Source of the DNA: Tieghemiomyces parasiticus
Taxonomy: Eukaryota > Kickxellomycota > Dimargaritomycetes > Dimargaritales > Dimargaritaceae
Direction of reading: 5' to 3'
DNA length: 64,000 nucleotides
Assembly: GCA_027575765.1 (NCBI GenBank)
Contig: JANBPT010000021.1
Span: 1-64,000, forward strand
How positions within the stretch are numbered: the stretch's first letter is position 1; every line of letters starts with the position of its first letter. Shown here piece by piece: positions 10,854 through 20,821 of this stretch. The notes beneath the pieces are model-generated. The model saw only the letters and a program-made list of their open reading frames with translations, searched no databases and had not been told where the DNA came from. The translations under genes were made by a program, and so were the position numbers.

Positions 10854-10981
10854 TCATTGCACGGCACGACAAGAGCACACGGTAAAAGAGAACTAAAAAC
10901 AATGTCAGGGTCACCGAAATAAAGGTGCGTGTTGCGTCGACTTACCTTCTTGGGAAGGGTGCTCTTCTCTGTGGCGGTCAT
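10854..10981 (-). CDS. Candidate tiny gene with TATA box and 53-base intron (24-residue peptide)
   Basis: ATG at 10981 opens a 36-base exon (MTATEKSTLPKK) ending at a GTAAGT donor. The intron 10945..10893 has a textbook end: branch-site-like CTGAC 12 bases before TTTTAG. Joined in phase, exon 2 (10892..10854) adds FSFTVCSCRAVQ and a stop. A TATAAAAG box sits about 145 bases upstream of the ATG, as for a strongly expressed gene. The product would have a basic linker and a CxC tail; the C-terminus is one residue off a CaaX box. I do not recognise it. Alternatives: the true acceptor lies further down and the protein is longer, or this is a leader of a non-coding RNA. Confidence 0.35.
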
Positions 10982-11125
10982 GGTCAGATAAATATATGGT
11001 ATGGATCGGCTGAAAAAGGGTCTATCGGGCCTAGCCTTGCCACTGGTAAATAGCCTGGCCGTGTGGAGACGCTTAGAAAAGCCGGGCGGAGAAATTCAGA
11101 AAGCGTACAGCCGCGTCGCTTGGCG

Positions 11126-11133
11126 CTTTTATA
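11126..11133 (-). promoter_or_regulatory. TATA box upstream of the 10981 start codon
   Basis: TATAAAAG on the minus strand. A second copy of the same octamer lies at 11467-11474 on the same strand with no clear gene directly below it. Confidence 0.5.
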
Positions 11134-11466
11134 GAGCCGAGCTAAGAAGTGCGCGATGGCGACGTAACCCAGTAGAATAAATCGTGTATAAGATGTCAGC
11201 TCCCTCACTACGCAGTGTGTGTGTGATGCAAGGTGGAGGGCTCACAGCAGAGGTAACAGCGAGGCTGTCAATAATAGCAGGGATAGGCCGGCAATAATGG
11301 GATGGAAGCTCTCCGATCCACAAGGTACTAGAGATGTCAAAAGGAAATTCCCAGGACGGTGGCGCGAGTAGGTGGGCTTGATGACGGCTGTGCCCCGTGG
11401 GTATATTAGACTCAAAGAAGTGATGGTAAATATAAACCCCGCCCCCTGACGAGACCGACGCCGGGA

Positions 11467-11474
11467 CTTTTATA
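11467..11474 (-). promoter_or_regulatory. Second TATAAAAG box, no assigned gene
   Basis: TATAAAAG on the minus strand. No plausible ATG and coding frame follows within the next 200 bases. It could be an alternative promoter for the 10981 transcript or chance. Confidence 0.25.
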
Positions 11475-13920
11475 CCGGACCACCCCAGTTTTCCGATAGA
11501 CTCTGCGGGCTAGAGAAGGCGAGAAGGAATACACATGCGGCACACAAGACGTGTGGCCCACCAAAGAAAAAAAAAGGTGGAGCGAAAAAAAGAGCTGTGG
11601 GCGCTATGAGGCGCTGGGTACACAAGTGTTAGCGCTTTACTAAGCAAGGACGGGCGATGGCGAATGGTGACAGAATGGCGAAATCAGAGGTCACTGCGGT
11701 CTCCACCAGGTGCACAACCACCATCATCACCCCCCCCTTGCCTCGTCCATTCCTTGCCCACCTGCCCCATCGCTCAGGGGCTCCAGCGAGCAGATCGCCC
11801 CTCGCCGTCATTCTATTCCGGTGTACCTCTTCCTCCCCATTCCGAGCTGGCCGAGGGCACCTGCTCGGTTGGCCTTCCTTATCGGACGGCACATATGCTA
11901 TGTCGGCCTCATTACTTCGGTATCTAAAGCCCAAAGCCGGGCGGATCACGACAGCGCCGCAGGTCAGGGGTCAGTAGGTGCAGCATTGGTCGCACCAACC
12001 GACCGCCACCACTAGCTGCGACCGACGAAAACTAAAGGACGACGAAGCACCTGTTTACATAGATTAAGAAAAGTATCGCTAACTATCGTCTCTCTATGGT
12101 GGCCAACCAATTGGAGCACGGGTTCCAACCGCCGCATAACCTAATTGCCCGTAGTACTTTGAAATAGGTCGGAGTTGCGGGGGAAGGGCTACCGCCGAAA
12201 GATTGGCTTCATGATGCACTGACACTGTGTCAATTCTGACCCTGCAGCGTTCGTCGCTCGGATAGGCTGGACCTGGCGCACACGTTTGTTGATCACCCAC
12301 CTGTCATCTACCCAGTACCGACAGCAGCCATCACGCACCTTATGACCGACGGCTCTGGCACCTCATGCTCAATCAGCCCGAAAACACGGTGGCCTACAGT
12401 TAGATGGCGCAAGGGTGGTTATTTGCCTTACCCCTTACCGGCCTGAGGAACTCACTAGTGCGAAACGGGCCGCCGAGCGGCGCCTGGGTCCGCAGCGAAG
12501 ATGAGGCGTGGAGACTGCTGTAGTCGCCTCCTTTCACCGCGAGAGGATCCGCTATTGGTGGAAACCCAGGACCACGCTCCAGCCCTGCTCCATCATCACC
12601 GCTTATACTCCGCAGGTGTGGCTGGCAGCCCGCCGCCGGGCACCTCGCCCTCATCCGCCCTACCCGTTTGTACTAGGGACGGTAGCACAAAGAGCACTCG
12701 ACGAACCTCTAACGGACTCGATGTATTGGTACGAAATGGCGCAATCGCAAGTCTGGACGTTAGCTCGCCTCCCCTCCAGATAGCATCTCCTCCGTGGTGA
12801 AGGGCGGTGTCCATGAACAAAAAAAAAAGTGAATGTGATTAGGCAGGCTGGGTGCGACAGGCTACATCCGTACTCTGACTAATCCACCGTCTCTATTCTT
12901 TGTACGCCACCGCTCTCCATTTGACTTTTCTCATGTTGGCGGCCGACGTCTCTCTCTCCATCACCCCCAAACTACCTGGCCGCCGTAGTCCCGTCGCTTT
13001 CGCTCATCGGACTCGCACCGAAGCACCTCATGTGTAACCACCGATTCGCCATACGGGCTCTGATTGTCTCGAATGGAACTGTCGGACGCCGTCAACGGTA
13101 CGCTCGATCAACAAAGCCGGAGTGCTGACGCGCTTACCCCATATCCGCTCCATTCCTCCGGAACGATGCTGCAATGTGACCAGCTGTACCTAATTAGGCC
13201 CTATAGCCGACCGCCACTTCCTCCCTTCCAAACCCCCAAGTCTTGGCCTCCACTTTTGTTTATACCATACTAGCACCGGAGTGCCGTTTCAGCCACAGGC
13301 CTACTCGGGAGGTGAAGAGACACGCTGCCTTACCGACGCTCTACATCGTGCTCTCGGTTGGACATTAGGGCCGCAACCGCCTGGTGGTTGCATTTCGATG
13401 GGGGGGGCTGTAATCACAACATCTTTATGCTACTGTTGCTGACGTGATAATTGACTAGCATGTCGCTTTACGAGTCTGCATGTGAGGGATGCACGGCGTG
13501 AACTTGGGGGGGGGAAAGAATTTGGCGTGACGTGCGATGGCCGGCCCAACCTCCACTGAGCCCACCCACGCCCAACTGGGCTGTACCTTACACGTCAAGG
13601 ACGATGGCTCCCACTCCCCAAGCCAATGCGCCACCCTCGCAGACAAGGGGTTCTTTGTGTCATCCTGTCAGTACCCGGTCAAGACACTGCTGTAAGCGAG
13701 ACATAAGTTTTCATTCGACCTCGCACGCTAAAATTGCATTCGCTGACGAGAGTGGAAGACCGTCAAGCTACTCTGAGGGAACCTCCTATTTACGCGTGTC
13801 GAGCTAAATGGGCCTCACCTATTTATAACCCCCAGATATGAGTGTATGAATGCACGGTGTCCCTCCTCTTTCACCTCCGGCCTAACATATAAGCAGTTGG
13901 TGAGATGTACCAACTGATCA

Positions 13921-13930
13921 CCCCCCCCCC
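13921..13930. repeat. C10 homopolymer run
   Basis: Ten consecutive C in a spacer. Confidence 0.9.
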
Positions 13931-14786
13931 GTACACTCATCCCGTGCCACAGCAGTACGCGTGTTGCCAGTACCACCCTCTCGGCTCGCGACCTGACGAG
14001 TTTCCATCGATAAGGGACCGTGGTACACGTATATTCACCGTAGTTAGGGATATACTGGCCACGTGAGTCTACATCACGAGGATATCCGCACCATTGTGAC
14101 TTGGGTGAGGGGCAATTGAAGCCCCAGTTAACTATAGTTTTAGTCTGGCCTATTAGCTGTAAAAAACGACCTCGCAGTTAAACGGAGTACGCACTAGGCC
14201 CCCGGATACACATAGTTACCTACCAGCTAGCACCCTTTACATATGTGATGTTTTGTAATTGAATCTAGGACAAGTGGCATGCTAAGTTATGAATATGTAG
14301 TTTTAATATTATGACGTTTTATTCTACTCACTTCGATCGTCGATCCCAGCGTGGGCGATGTCGGCCCACCTCTCCTTACGTCGATCTGAGTACGAGTTCC
14401 CCTTTCTCCCTTCTACCATGTAATGTCAATTGGAGCGTGTGCATACGCTTAGGTGCAGCCGATTATCAGCTTCGGGCTTGCTTGAAATGCAGCAGCCATG
14501 ACTCTCACCACGTTCCTAATCCCCCCCTTCCACTCAGTCACATAGGTCAATTAGTGGGCACTTTCTCGCCCGAACACCCCCCTGTGGACATTCTTCTCTA
14601 GGCCTGGTCATATTACTTGCCGCCATGGCCCGGCAGCACATGATTTGGTAGTTAATGGAAAAATTCCATCCGGGGGGGGACAATGCATGATGGGAGAGTG
14701 GGCGACGGCATTGATAATTTTAGTTCACCATGGTAGGCCCTGCGTAACTTCATTGCATATATGTGTTGCAATAAGACTAGGCGGTA

Positions 14787-15034
14787 TCATATGGCAGGGA
14801 TGTGAGCGAATTGTTGATGATTAACGTGCTCAGGAGGGAAAGTCATGGTGACAATAATAGCAACCCCGACGCCAGCTTCTACCATTAACAATGTGGCAAT
14901 ATTAATGTCCAATGCACGCGGTACAACAGGTTGCATGGCCACGTAAACGAAAGCGGCTAGGGGTTTGAAGGAGGGCCCCAAAAAAAAAGACTATGTAAAG
15001 TGGTCGATTCAGCGGGCCTGGACTTACTGGCCAT
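14787..15034 (-). CDS. Candidate 58-residue membrane protein with a 7-base first exon
   Basis: Exon 1 (15034..15028) is only ATGGCCA. A GTAAGT donor, a T9 tract and a CCCCTAG acceptor bound a 71-base intron (15027..14957). Exon 2 (14956..14787) then reads in phase to a stop. The product starts MATAFVYVAMQPVVPRALDI and holds one or two hydrophobic stretches, the stronger being LLMVEAGVGVAIIVTMTF, followed by a short polar histidine-containing tail. Without splicing the frame stops inside the intron, which supports the splice. It would be a single-pass organelle or secretory-pathway membrane peptide; I do not recognise the family. The start context (CACGATGG) is fair. Confidence 0.45.
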
Positions 15035-15470
15035 CGTGGTTACTTTCTATCGCACCCCGGTTTCATTTCATCTTATCTGCCTTTTACTAGCCACCCTGCC
15101 TGTTTTGAGGGAAAGCACCCTTCATACCTTATCGCTTTGAGGTCGGCAGCCCCCGACCGCGTCTATTCCGACTGGAAGGGTATTTACTTCCCCACCCGAC
15201 TTAGCTGTTCCCTTTGCTTACATTCTGTCTTCAACAACCCTGTACTTCTCCCCTCCCTCCTCGTCGTCCACACTTTGTATTTATATTCGCCAGCGTTTGA
15301 ACTCACCCATTTACCCTTCCCCAGTCCTAAGGAATTCTCTTGCCAGGAACCCCAAGTGCTCTCCGCCACTTCGCCTCGCCTCTTACGTCATTGCCAGCGT
15401 CATACAACTTTGTGGGGTGTAGCCTGCTGGTCTGACTGCGCATTCACCTGCCTCTCCTGGACCAGTACCA
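15035..15470. other. 5' region between the small membrane-protein candidate and the F-box gene
   Basis: This is a divergent promoter region. The part from about 15180 to 15420 is pyrimidine-rich on the plus strand, as seen in 5' untranslated regions of other genes here. No other feature is seen. Confidence 0.5.
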
Positions 15471-16406
15471 ATGAAGCCCGTCCCTGCCATTGTGAATGGC
15501 CCCGCCCGACCGTCTCCAGCTCCGATACGTCTGGTCCAGATCCCGGTTGACGTTCTACTACAAGTTTTTGGATGCCTCGGCCTAGCGGACCGGTATCGCC
15601 TGGGTCGGACCTGCCGGACACTCTACGCTGTCTATTGTGAGCCGGAAAACTGGGCGGCGGTGGATTGGCGGCCTTATGGCGCGCGTATTACCGATGTCCA
15701 CCTCGAGTGGCTCGCCCGACTTGCGGGCCCCTGCCTCCGCACCCTTTGTCTCAAAGAATCGAACCAGGTGTCTGACAGCCATGGACTGGGCCTTATCCTC
15801 CGCACCGCTCCGCAACTCCGCCGGCTCGTGGTCGACGCCGGGGCTTCAGGGTCACTGGTCGGCCAGCGGGACTTGTTTGCGGTGGTCCAGGCTCCACGCC
15901 CAGCCCTCACCGAGTGTCGCTTCGACAACTGCACGGCCTTCGACGATGCCAGTCTCGTAGCCTGCGTGGCCCGATTTCCCAACCTCACTCGCGTATCCCT
16001 ACGCTATTGCGTACACCTGCAGGATGTCCGGCCGCTACGGCACCTGCCCAACCTCGCTCACCTCAATCTCACCGGTGTGGCGTTCCGGGTAGACCAACTG
16101 ACCCAGGTGCTTTCCAACTGCCAGGACCTTCGCAGCCTCACCCTAGACTACTGCTACCAGGTGGACGACGACGTACTGATGGCCGTTGCCCGGCACAACC
16201 GCCGGTTGCGGAGCCTAAGTATCAATTTCTGTTGTGACGTCACCTCGCGCGGGGTTAGTCTGCTGGTCGGGTGCCCATCACTGACCTGGCTCGGTCTACG
16301 GAACTGCCGCGCCGTGTCCAGCGCCGTCATTGAGCTCGTGGCCTCATGTACCACCCTTCGCCAAGTGCTGACACCACTAGGCAAGTGGCGATTCTGGATT
16401 CATTAG
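15471..16406 (+). CDS. F-box and leucine-rich-repeat protein
   Basis: 311 residues in one exon. Residues about 22-65 form an F-box (VQIPVDVLLQVFGCLGLADR, then RLGRTCRTLYAV and a conserved tryptophan), the Skp1-binding part of SCF ubiquitin ligases. From about residue 75 onward cysteine-type leucine-rich repeats follow (patterns such as LTRVSLRYCVHLQDV, LRSLTLDYCYQVDDD, LRSLSINFCCDVTSR, LTWLGLRNCRAVSS), the expected substrate-binding solenoid. It likely recruits a protein for ubiquitination; the target is unknown. The frame ends part-way into a repeat (TTLRQVLTPLGKWRFWIH), so the C-terminus may be truncated or a further exon may exist; no strong splice donor is visible there. Confidence 0.85.
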   Translation: MKPVPAIVNGPARPSPAPIRLVQIPVDVLLQVFGCLGLADRYRLGRTCRTLYAVYCEPENWAAVDWRPYGARITDVHLEWLARLAGPCLRTLCLKESNQVSDSHGLGLILRTAPQLRRLVVDAGASGSLVGQRDLFAVVQAPRPALTECRFDNCTAFDDASLVACVARFPNLTRVSLRYCVHLQDVRPLRHLPNLAHLNLTGVAFRVDQLTQVLSNCQDLRSLTLDYCYQVDDDVLMAVARHNRRLRSLSINFCCDVTSRGVSLLVGCPSLTWLGLRNCRAVSSAVIELVASCTTLRQVLTPLGKWRFWIH

Positions 16407-17330
16407 GGCGGGATGAAAGTCTGATATGGGATGGACCTGATTATATGGCGTCTAGTCCTTCTCTCTTTCTTACCCAGTCGGGTCAGGATGGCCGTGGGTC
16501 TCACCGCTTTCTTTTCGGTGAGTGGCTCATCCTATTCTAGAGCCCGATCATAGGGGATAAAAACGATACGCCCGAAACTGGGAACGAAGCTACGAGCGAG
16601 GCTTACTATATCCAGTACAGTTGAACAGTCATGTAGCCTTTTAGACCTGGCCAAATTGCTGAGGTTGAATGGTTTACTCCCTGTATTTTCCCATCGAAAC
16701 AATCAGTACATGAGGGGCACCTTCACAACACGAAAGCAGCCATCGCTCTCTTAGGCCGCGTACTCCGATACCGAAGTCATCAGAGCAACCCCCTTCCCCT
16801 GGCCTTTCTTCTGCCTCTAACTTAAACATTTGTACCCAGCCTTAGTCATAGCCCTCACTGTACTCGATCTACTTTTCCATCCTACCCAACAAATCCCGTA
16901 CTCAACCCCCTTTGTTAATTCTAGTCGCAGTTAATGTACACAGCTTCAGCAATCAGGCATGGTGTGTTCGATGTAAAGTAACCCGGCTAAGATAGCCATA
17001 GCCGCTCCTCACGAGCAAGTATACCAGTTGCCTAATGAGCGTCAAGGCCCCGCTGGGCTTGCCCACATCAGACCCTGCGGAAGAAGGCCCTTTTTGGTGG
17101 ACCACTCCGGTACTGCCGTAGCGTCACGCACCACAGCTTCCCACACTGTTCTTCAGGGGGCCCAACCCCGCACTTATGGCATTTTTTTTACCGAGTCGTT
17201 TATGAGACCCGAGACTCGTATCCCAATCCAACAATTCCGGCGCATTTCACTCCGTACCCGATCCTCCCAATTACCTAACCTCTCTCGTCCCCCCTCCCCC
17301 ATTCACTTCCACATATTATCACCCGCTGCC
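16407..17330. other. Spacer and 5' region of the CHY zinc-finger gene
   Basis: No gene is seen. The CHY frame stays open upstream to 17028, but that part has no conserved sequence and the segment just before 17331 is pyrimidine-rich like other 5' leaders. Confidence 0.5.
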
Positions 17331-17705
17331 ATGTGCAAACACGTCCTCAACGCCCAGGTTGCCATTCGGGCCCCGTGCTGTCGCAAATGGTACGACTGCG
17401 CCGAGTGCCACGCGGATGCGTCGGACCATAACCTGCACAAGACCAACGAGATGGTTTTTGCGTGCAAGAAGTGCAAAAAGGTATTTCGGAAAGACATGTC
17501 GGACTTTGACGATTCCGACGAGTACTGCCCGCATTGCGACAACCACTTCATTATCGACGCGAAGACTCCTCAGATGGCAATCGGCGTAGAGGGTGAGGAT
17601 GCCCGAGTGAACAGCGGCCTTATTAAGGACGATCGTGTGAAGGGCGCTCACGACCCCAGTCGGTCCATCTTTGGCGGCTCGGACTTGGACCATCGGCTGG
17701 GGTGA
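17331..17705 (+). CDS. CHY-type zinc-finger protein
   Basis: 124 residues from the ATG at 17331, chosen because the conserved domain starts at once (MCKHVLNAQVAI). The CHY zinc finger binds several zinc ions: C-x-H near the start, CC near residues 17-18, CAECH near 24-28, a histidine at about 34, then CKKC and CPHC knuckles. Related small proteins include yeast Hot13, which acts on zinc and redox state in the mitochondrial intermembrane space; here the C-terminal third (after residue about 80) is polar and unrelated, so equivalence to Hot13 is not claimed. Partners and pathway are unknown. A poly(A) signal follows about 95 bases after the stop. Confidence 0.85.
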   Translation: MCKHVLNAQVAIRAPCCRKWYDCAECHADASDHNLHKTNEMVFACKKCKKVFRKDMSDFDDSDEYCPHCDNHFIIDAKTPQMAIGVEGEDARVNSGLIKDDRVKGAHDPSRSIFGGSDLDHRLG

Positions 17706-20700
17706 GCTCCTGACGGTACCCGCGAGTTGCTTTTGTTTCTTGGTGGTTAATAGGCAACCAAATCGGATTACCTAGCCTCCGCAAGCAGTATTACGCTTAA
17801 TAAATGTATACGAAAAGTGAAGTTTCAGGCATTAGGAAGAGAGAGTAAGCTAATCCACTGGCGCATCCACCCTAACAAATCCTAAAATTGCAGCCTATAT
17901 GACCGCAAGCTTCAACAAGTGCGCGTCATTTTAACCGCTAGAAAAAGACAGCTCCTATTTAATAACCACCAAGCCCTCAAACAGAATATTTCTCCAGGAG
18001 CGGTCAAACGTGAAAGAAAAGTGGTGGCCAGGGGAAGGTGATATATCGCGCAGACACTTCAGGGACAACACCAGACGTGTAGAGAGTACTGAGAGACAAT
18101 ATATTTAAGAAGCTGGCTGTCGTACGAAGACAGTCGGTCGTATGCCCGTGTTGGCCCTGGGCTACCTCCCAGCACCACGGGTCGCGGAGACGTACCACCA
18201 GACTGGGTCCAGTACAGTTATACATTTCACCAGCGGTATGGCGAGGACGGCCCTATGAGAACCCGCCGATTGGACCCGAGAGATTGTCTACGTTGCACTC
18301 TCCATCGCTACAACTGCCACCGCTCTCACAGTGGCCTTTATCAGCATAGTGGATTAACGCGGCACCTGTCGAGGGCAGTAACAATGTGTAAAAGGGGCCA
18401 AATGGCAAGTAAAGCAAGACAGGTAGTCCCCATGAAGCCTTACAGACTAGCGCGTGCCCACCCAATGGCAGAGGGCACTGAGCGAAAACCCCTGGATGAT
18501 GAAGATGACGACCAGCTGGTGCACATACTATCCACGGTCGATAAATGGCAGGATCGTTAAAGAGCAAAGGCGTGGTAGGCCCGACGTCACGGGCGAAATT
18601 AACTGCTAGTCGAAACATGTATGATAGTGGCTTTCCGTGACTGCGTGGTAGATAATATCAGATAAATCGGGGTTTACCCAAAGGACATAGATCTGGAAGA
18701 AGGGGATCGGATAGGTTGGGTAGCTAGCATTGGTGCCAAGCTCAGAATCGTCGCTAGCAGCCACAGTTAGGTAAGCCTCCAGACATGTAGTGGCAACGTT
18801 AGAGGGGTGGTTGCCTCGGAATTCGTCGTCACATACCATCGGACAAAAGTCTACTATGGTAGCGTTGAGCGAGCCGGCATACGACAGCGAGCTACCAACC
18901 CACACAAGGATGGTCGGCCAACAACTGGTTGACATTTGGGTCGCATCGAACGTCGCTGTGGTCAATTCTCGTAGGGAAAGCGGTCACTGGTGCTGAGCGA
19001 TCAAATGGACTCCCCGTAACTGGCATCAACGTATCGAAGTGGTCGTGGAGGCTAAGCACATTATGAAGGCCCCAGAGTTTGATTAGTTCTCGGCTGTCAT
19101 CGAACGGACTGAGGGTATCTGCGTCGTCACCTTGTGCTGACTGACCGATCCGCGTTTTGAGATGGATCTGACATATGCCTACGACCTGGACCGATGGTAT
19201 ATGTAGGAGGCCAGGGTACATAGTCGGAGGTCCCGACAGGAGAGTCAGGAGTCATGCGGGGCTCCACAAACTATATGTTCCACCGCAGGCAGCTAGCCAC
19301 CCGTCGGTTTCGCACCTCGACGAAGCAGCGGTAGGCGAGCAGCCAAAAACGGCTAAGCGCGCAGAGTACCACGTCTGAATGAAATGGTAAGTTGGTATGA
19401 ACAAACCGCGAACCGATATTGAAACCAACCACCAAATGAAGGTCGTCGCGCTGTAGGACTGGTGATTCAATTGTAGTATGGAATAAAGGTATATATATAA
19501 AGGGGGGTGAGGAGAGCACAGCCATGGGTTATAGGTGACTGTTGGACTATCTACAGGGTATTATAATAAGGCAGAACCCGTGGGGGCAAAGCGGGCCGTC
19601 TTTCGGCTACCGAAGGATATGGCCTGCCAGTCGATTCAGAGTCACTAGGGTGTCGCGGATAAGAATTTTCCGATACGACCGCACTGGCTACGGTAAACAC
19701 CTCGGTTGAAACGAGCCGCGGCTCACTCGCCTATTTTGCCGTAGCAGGAGATATTGGTCGACTTGGCTGAATTGCCGGAGGTAGAGCGCTGGGTAACGGT
19801 TTGAGCACAGTGACCTTGGTCATGTATATAGATCGGATCCTAGTTGCGTGACAACGACTGGCCCAGGCGACCGCTGCGTCAGTGGCGCCGGCGGTAATCC
19901 GATGCGACTTAAAGTGAGAATTTACTGGCAATTGAGCCCTCATTGGAGGCAACCGGTACAACGTGGTAGATTCGTACACAACTTCTTTCTGCGATCCTGA
20001 TAAGTCTGGCAGACAATCCGTGTAAGGGACTGAGGAGGCCCGTCAAACCGTGTGAGGGGTACGAGTATGAATTTAACAAGGCATAGACCTGACGACCAGT
20101 ACGATTCAAATAAGCGGTTTCGTGGTATTTTGTCTCTTGAGGAGATCGGAGGTATTTCATGAGGGCGAGACGCACGTCTTAGTACGGTAGGAGGAGGGTC
20201 AGGGCAGTGGCGCAGGCGGAGGTGGATATAATAGCGAGGCGCAGCAGCGCCATGGGCGTATAAATTTCGCGAGGTGCAATAAGTTGGATGGAACGTATCA
20301 AGGTTTAGGCGAAAAAGGGGTAAGCTTAATATGAACCTGGAAAGCGTCCTCTCATCCTGAGGGTTTTTGGTTGTTACCGAGTGGGTGCGGAGGTACAGAA
20401 ACAGGTGGGAGTCGACAAGGTCAAGTGAGAAGAAGGTGGGAGTGGGTCATTCAAAGTCAGCTATACTTGAGACCCCTCCTGGCCATGCATCGACTTTCGC
20501 TGTCCCCCCTACCACGGCTGGTATACACCGTGACATCAGGGCATGGACGCATCCCTGATCAACTTTTACTTGCCGCAAAAGGGCAAGGGCTCAATCAATC
20601 GACAACAGGAATGATCCACAGCCCACGGAGAGACATCTGAGTCGTCAAGTAAACGGCCGTCATATTGTAGCATTATTTAAAGCTGCATGATTCCCCCCCT

Positions 20701-20821
20701 AACCAATACATTCGATCGCACTGACCTTACTTTATTATGGACACAAAGAAATTATATCACAACGTTAGTTTAGCGATGGAGCCACTGCCGATTGACAGTC
20801 CTGCCCCCCCATGCGCATTTT
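17706..20821. other. Spacer with a possible decayed or multi-exon secreted-protein gene
   Basis: On the minus strand, about 18965-18606 and 18420-18253 contain open segments with cysteines, N-glycosylation-like sites and a plausible C-terminal end (HCESGGSCSDGECNVDN then stop). A GTAAAC donor near 18674 and acceptor-like AG sites near 18440 are phase compatible, but no start, signal peptide or family match can be fixed. A TATA-like run (about 19490-19502) lies further upstream. The rest (19.5-20.8 kb) shows nothing I can support. Confidence 0.25.
17799..17804 (+). terminator. Poly(A) signal AATAAA of the CHY gene
   Basis: AATAAA 94 bases after the CHY stop codon. Confidence 0.5.

Larger units (their letters stand above)
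10982..14786. other. Long spacer without supported genes
   Basis: Only the two TATA-like boxes and homopolymer runs (for example C10 at 13921-13930) stand out. Open frames between 11629 and 13807 run on both strands without domains, signal peptides or consistent splice models. Confidence 0.5.

Noticed and set aside
17028..17330. N-terminal extension of the CHY zinc-finger protein
   Set aside because: No conserved residues; the zinc domain starts right after the ATG at 17331 and the preceding bases look like a 5' leader.
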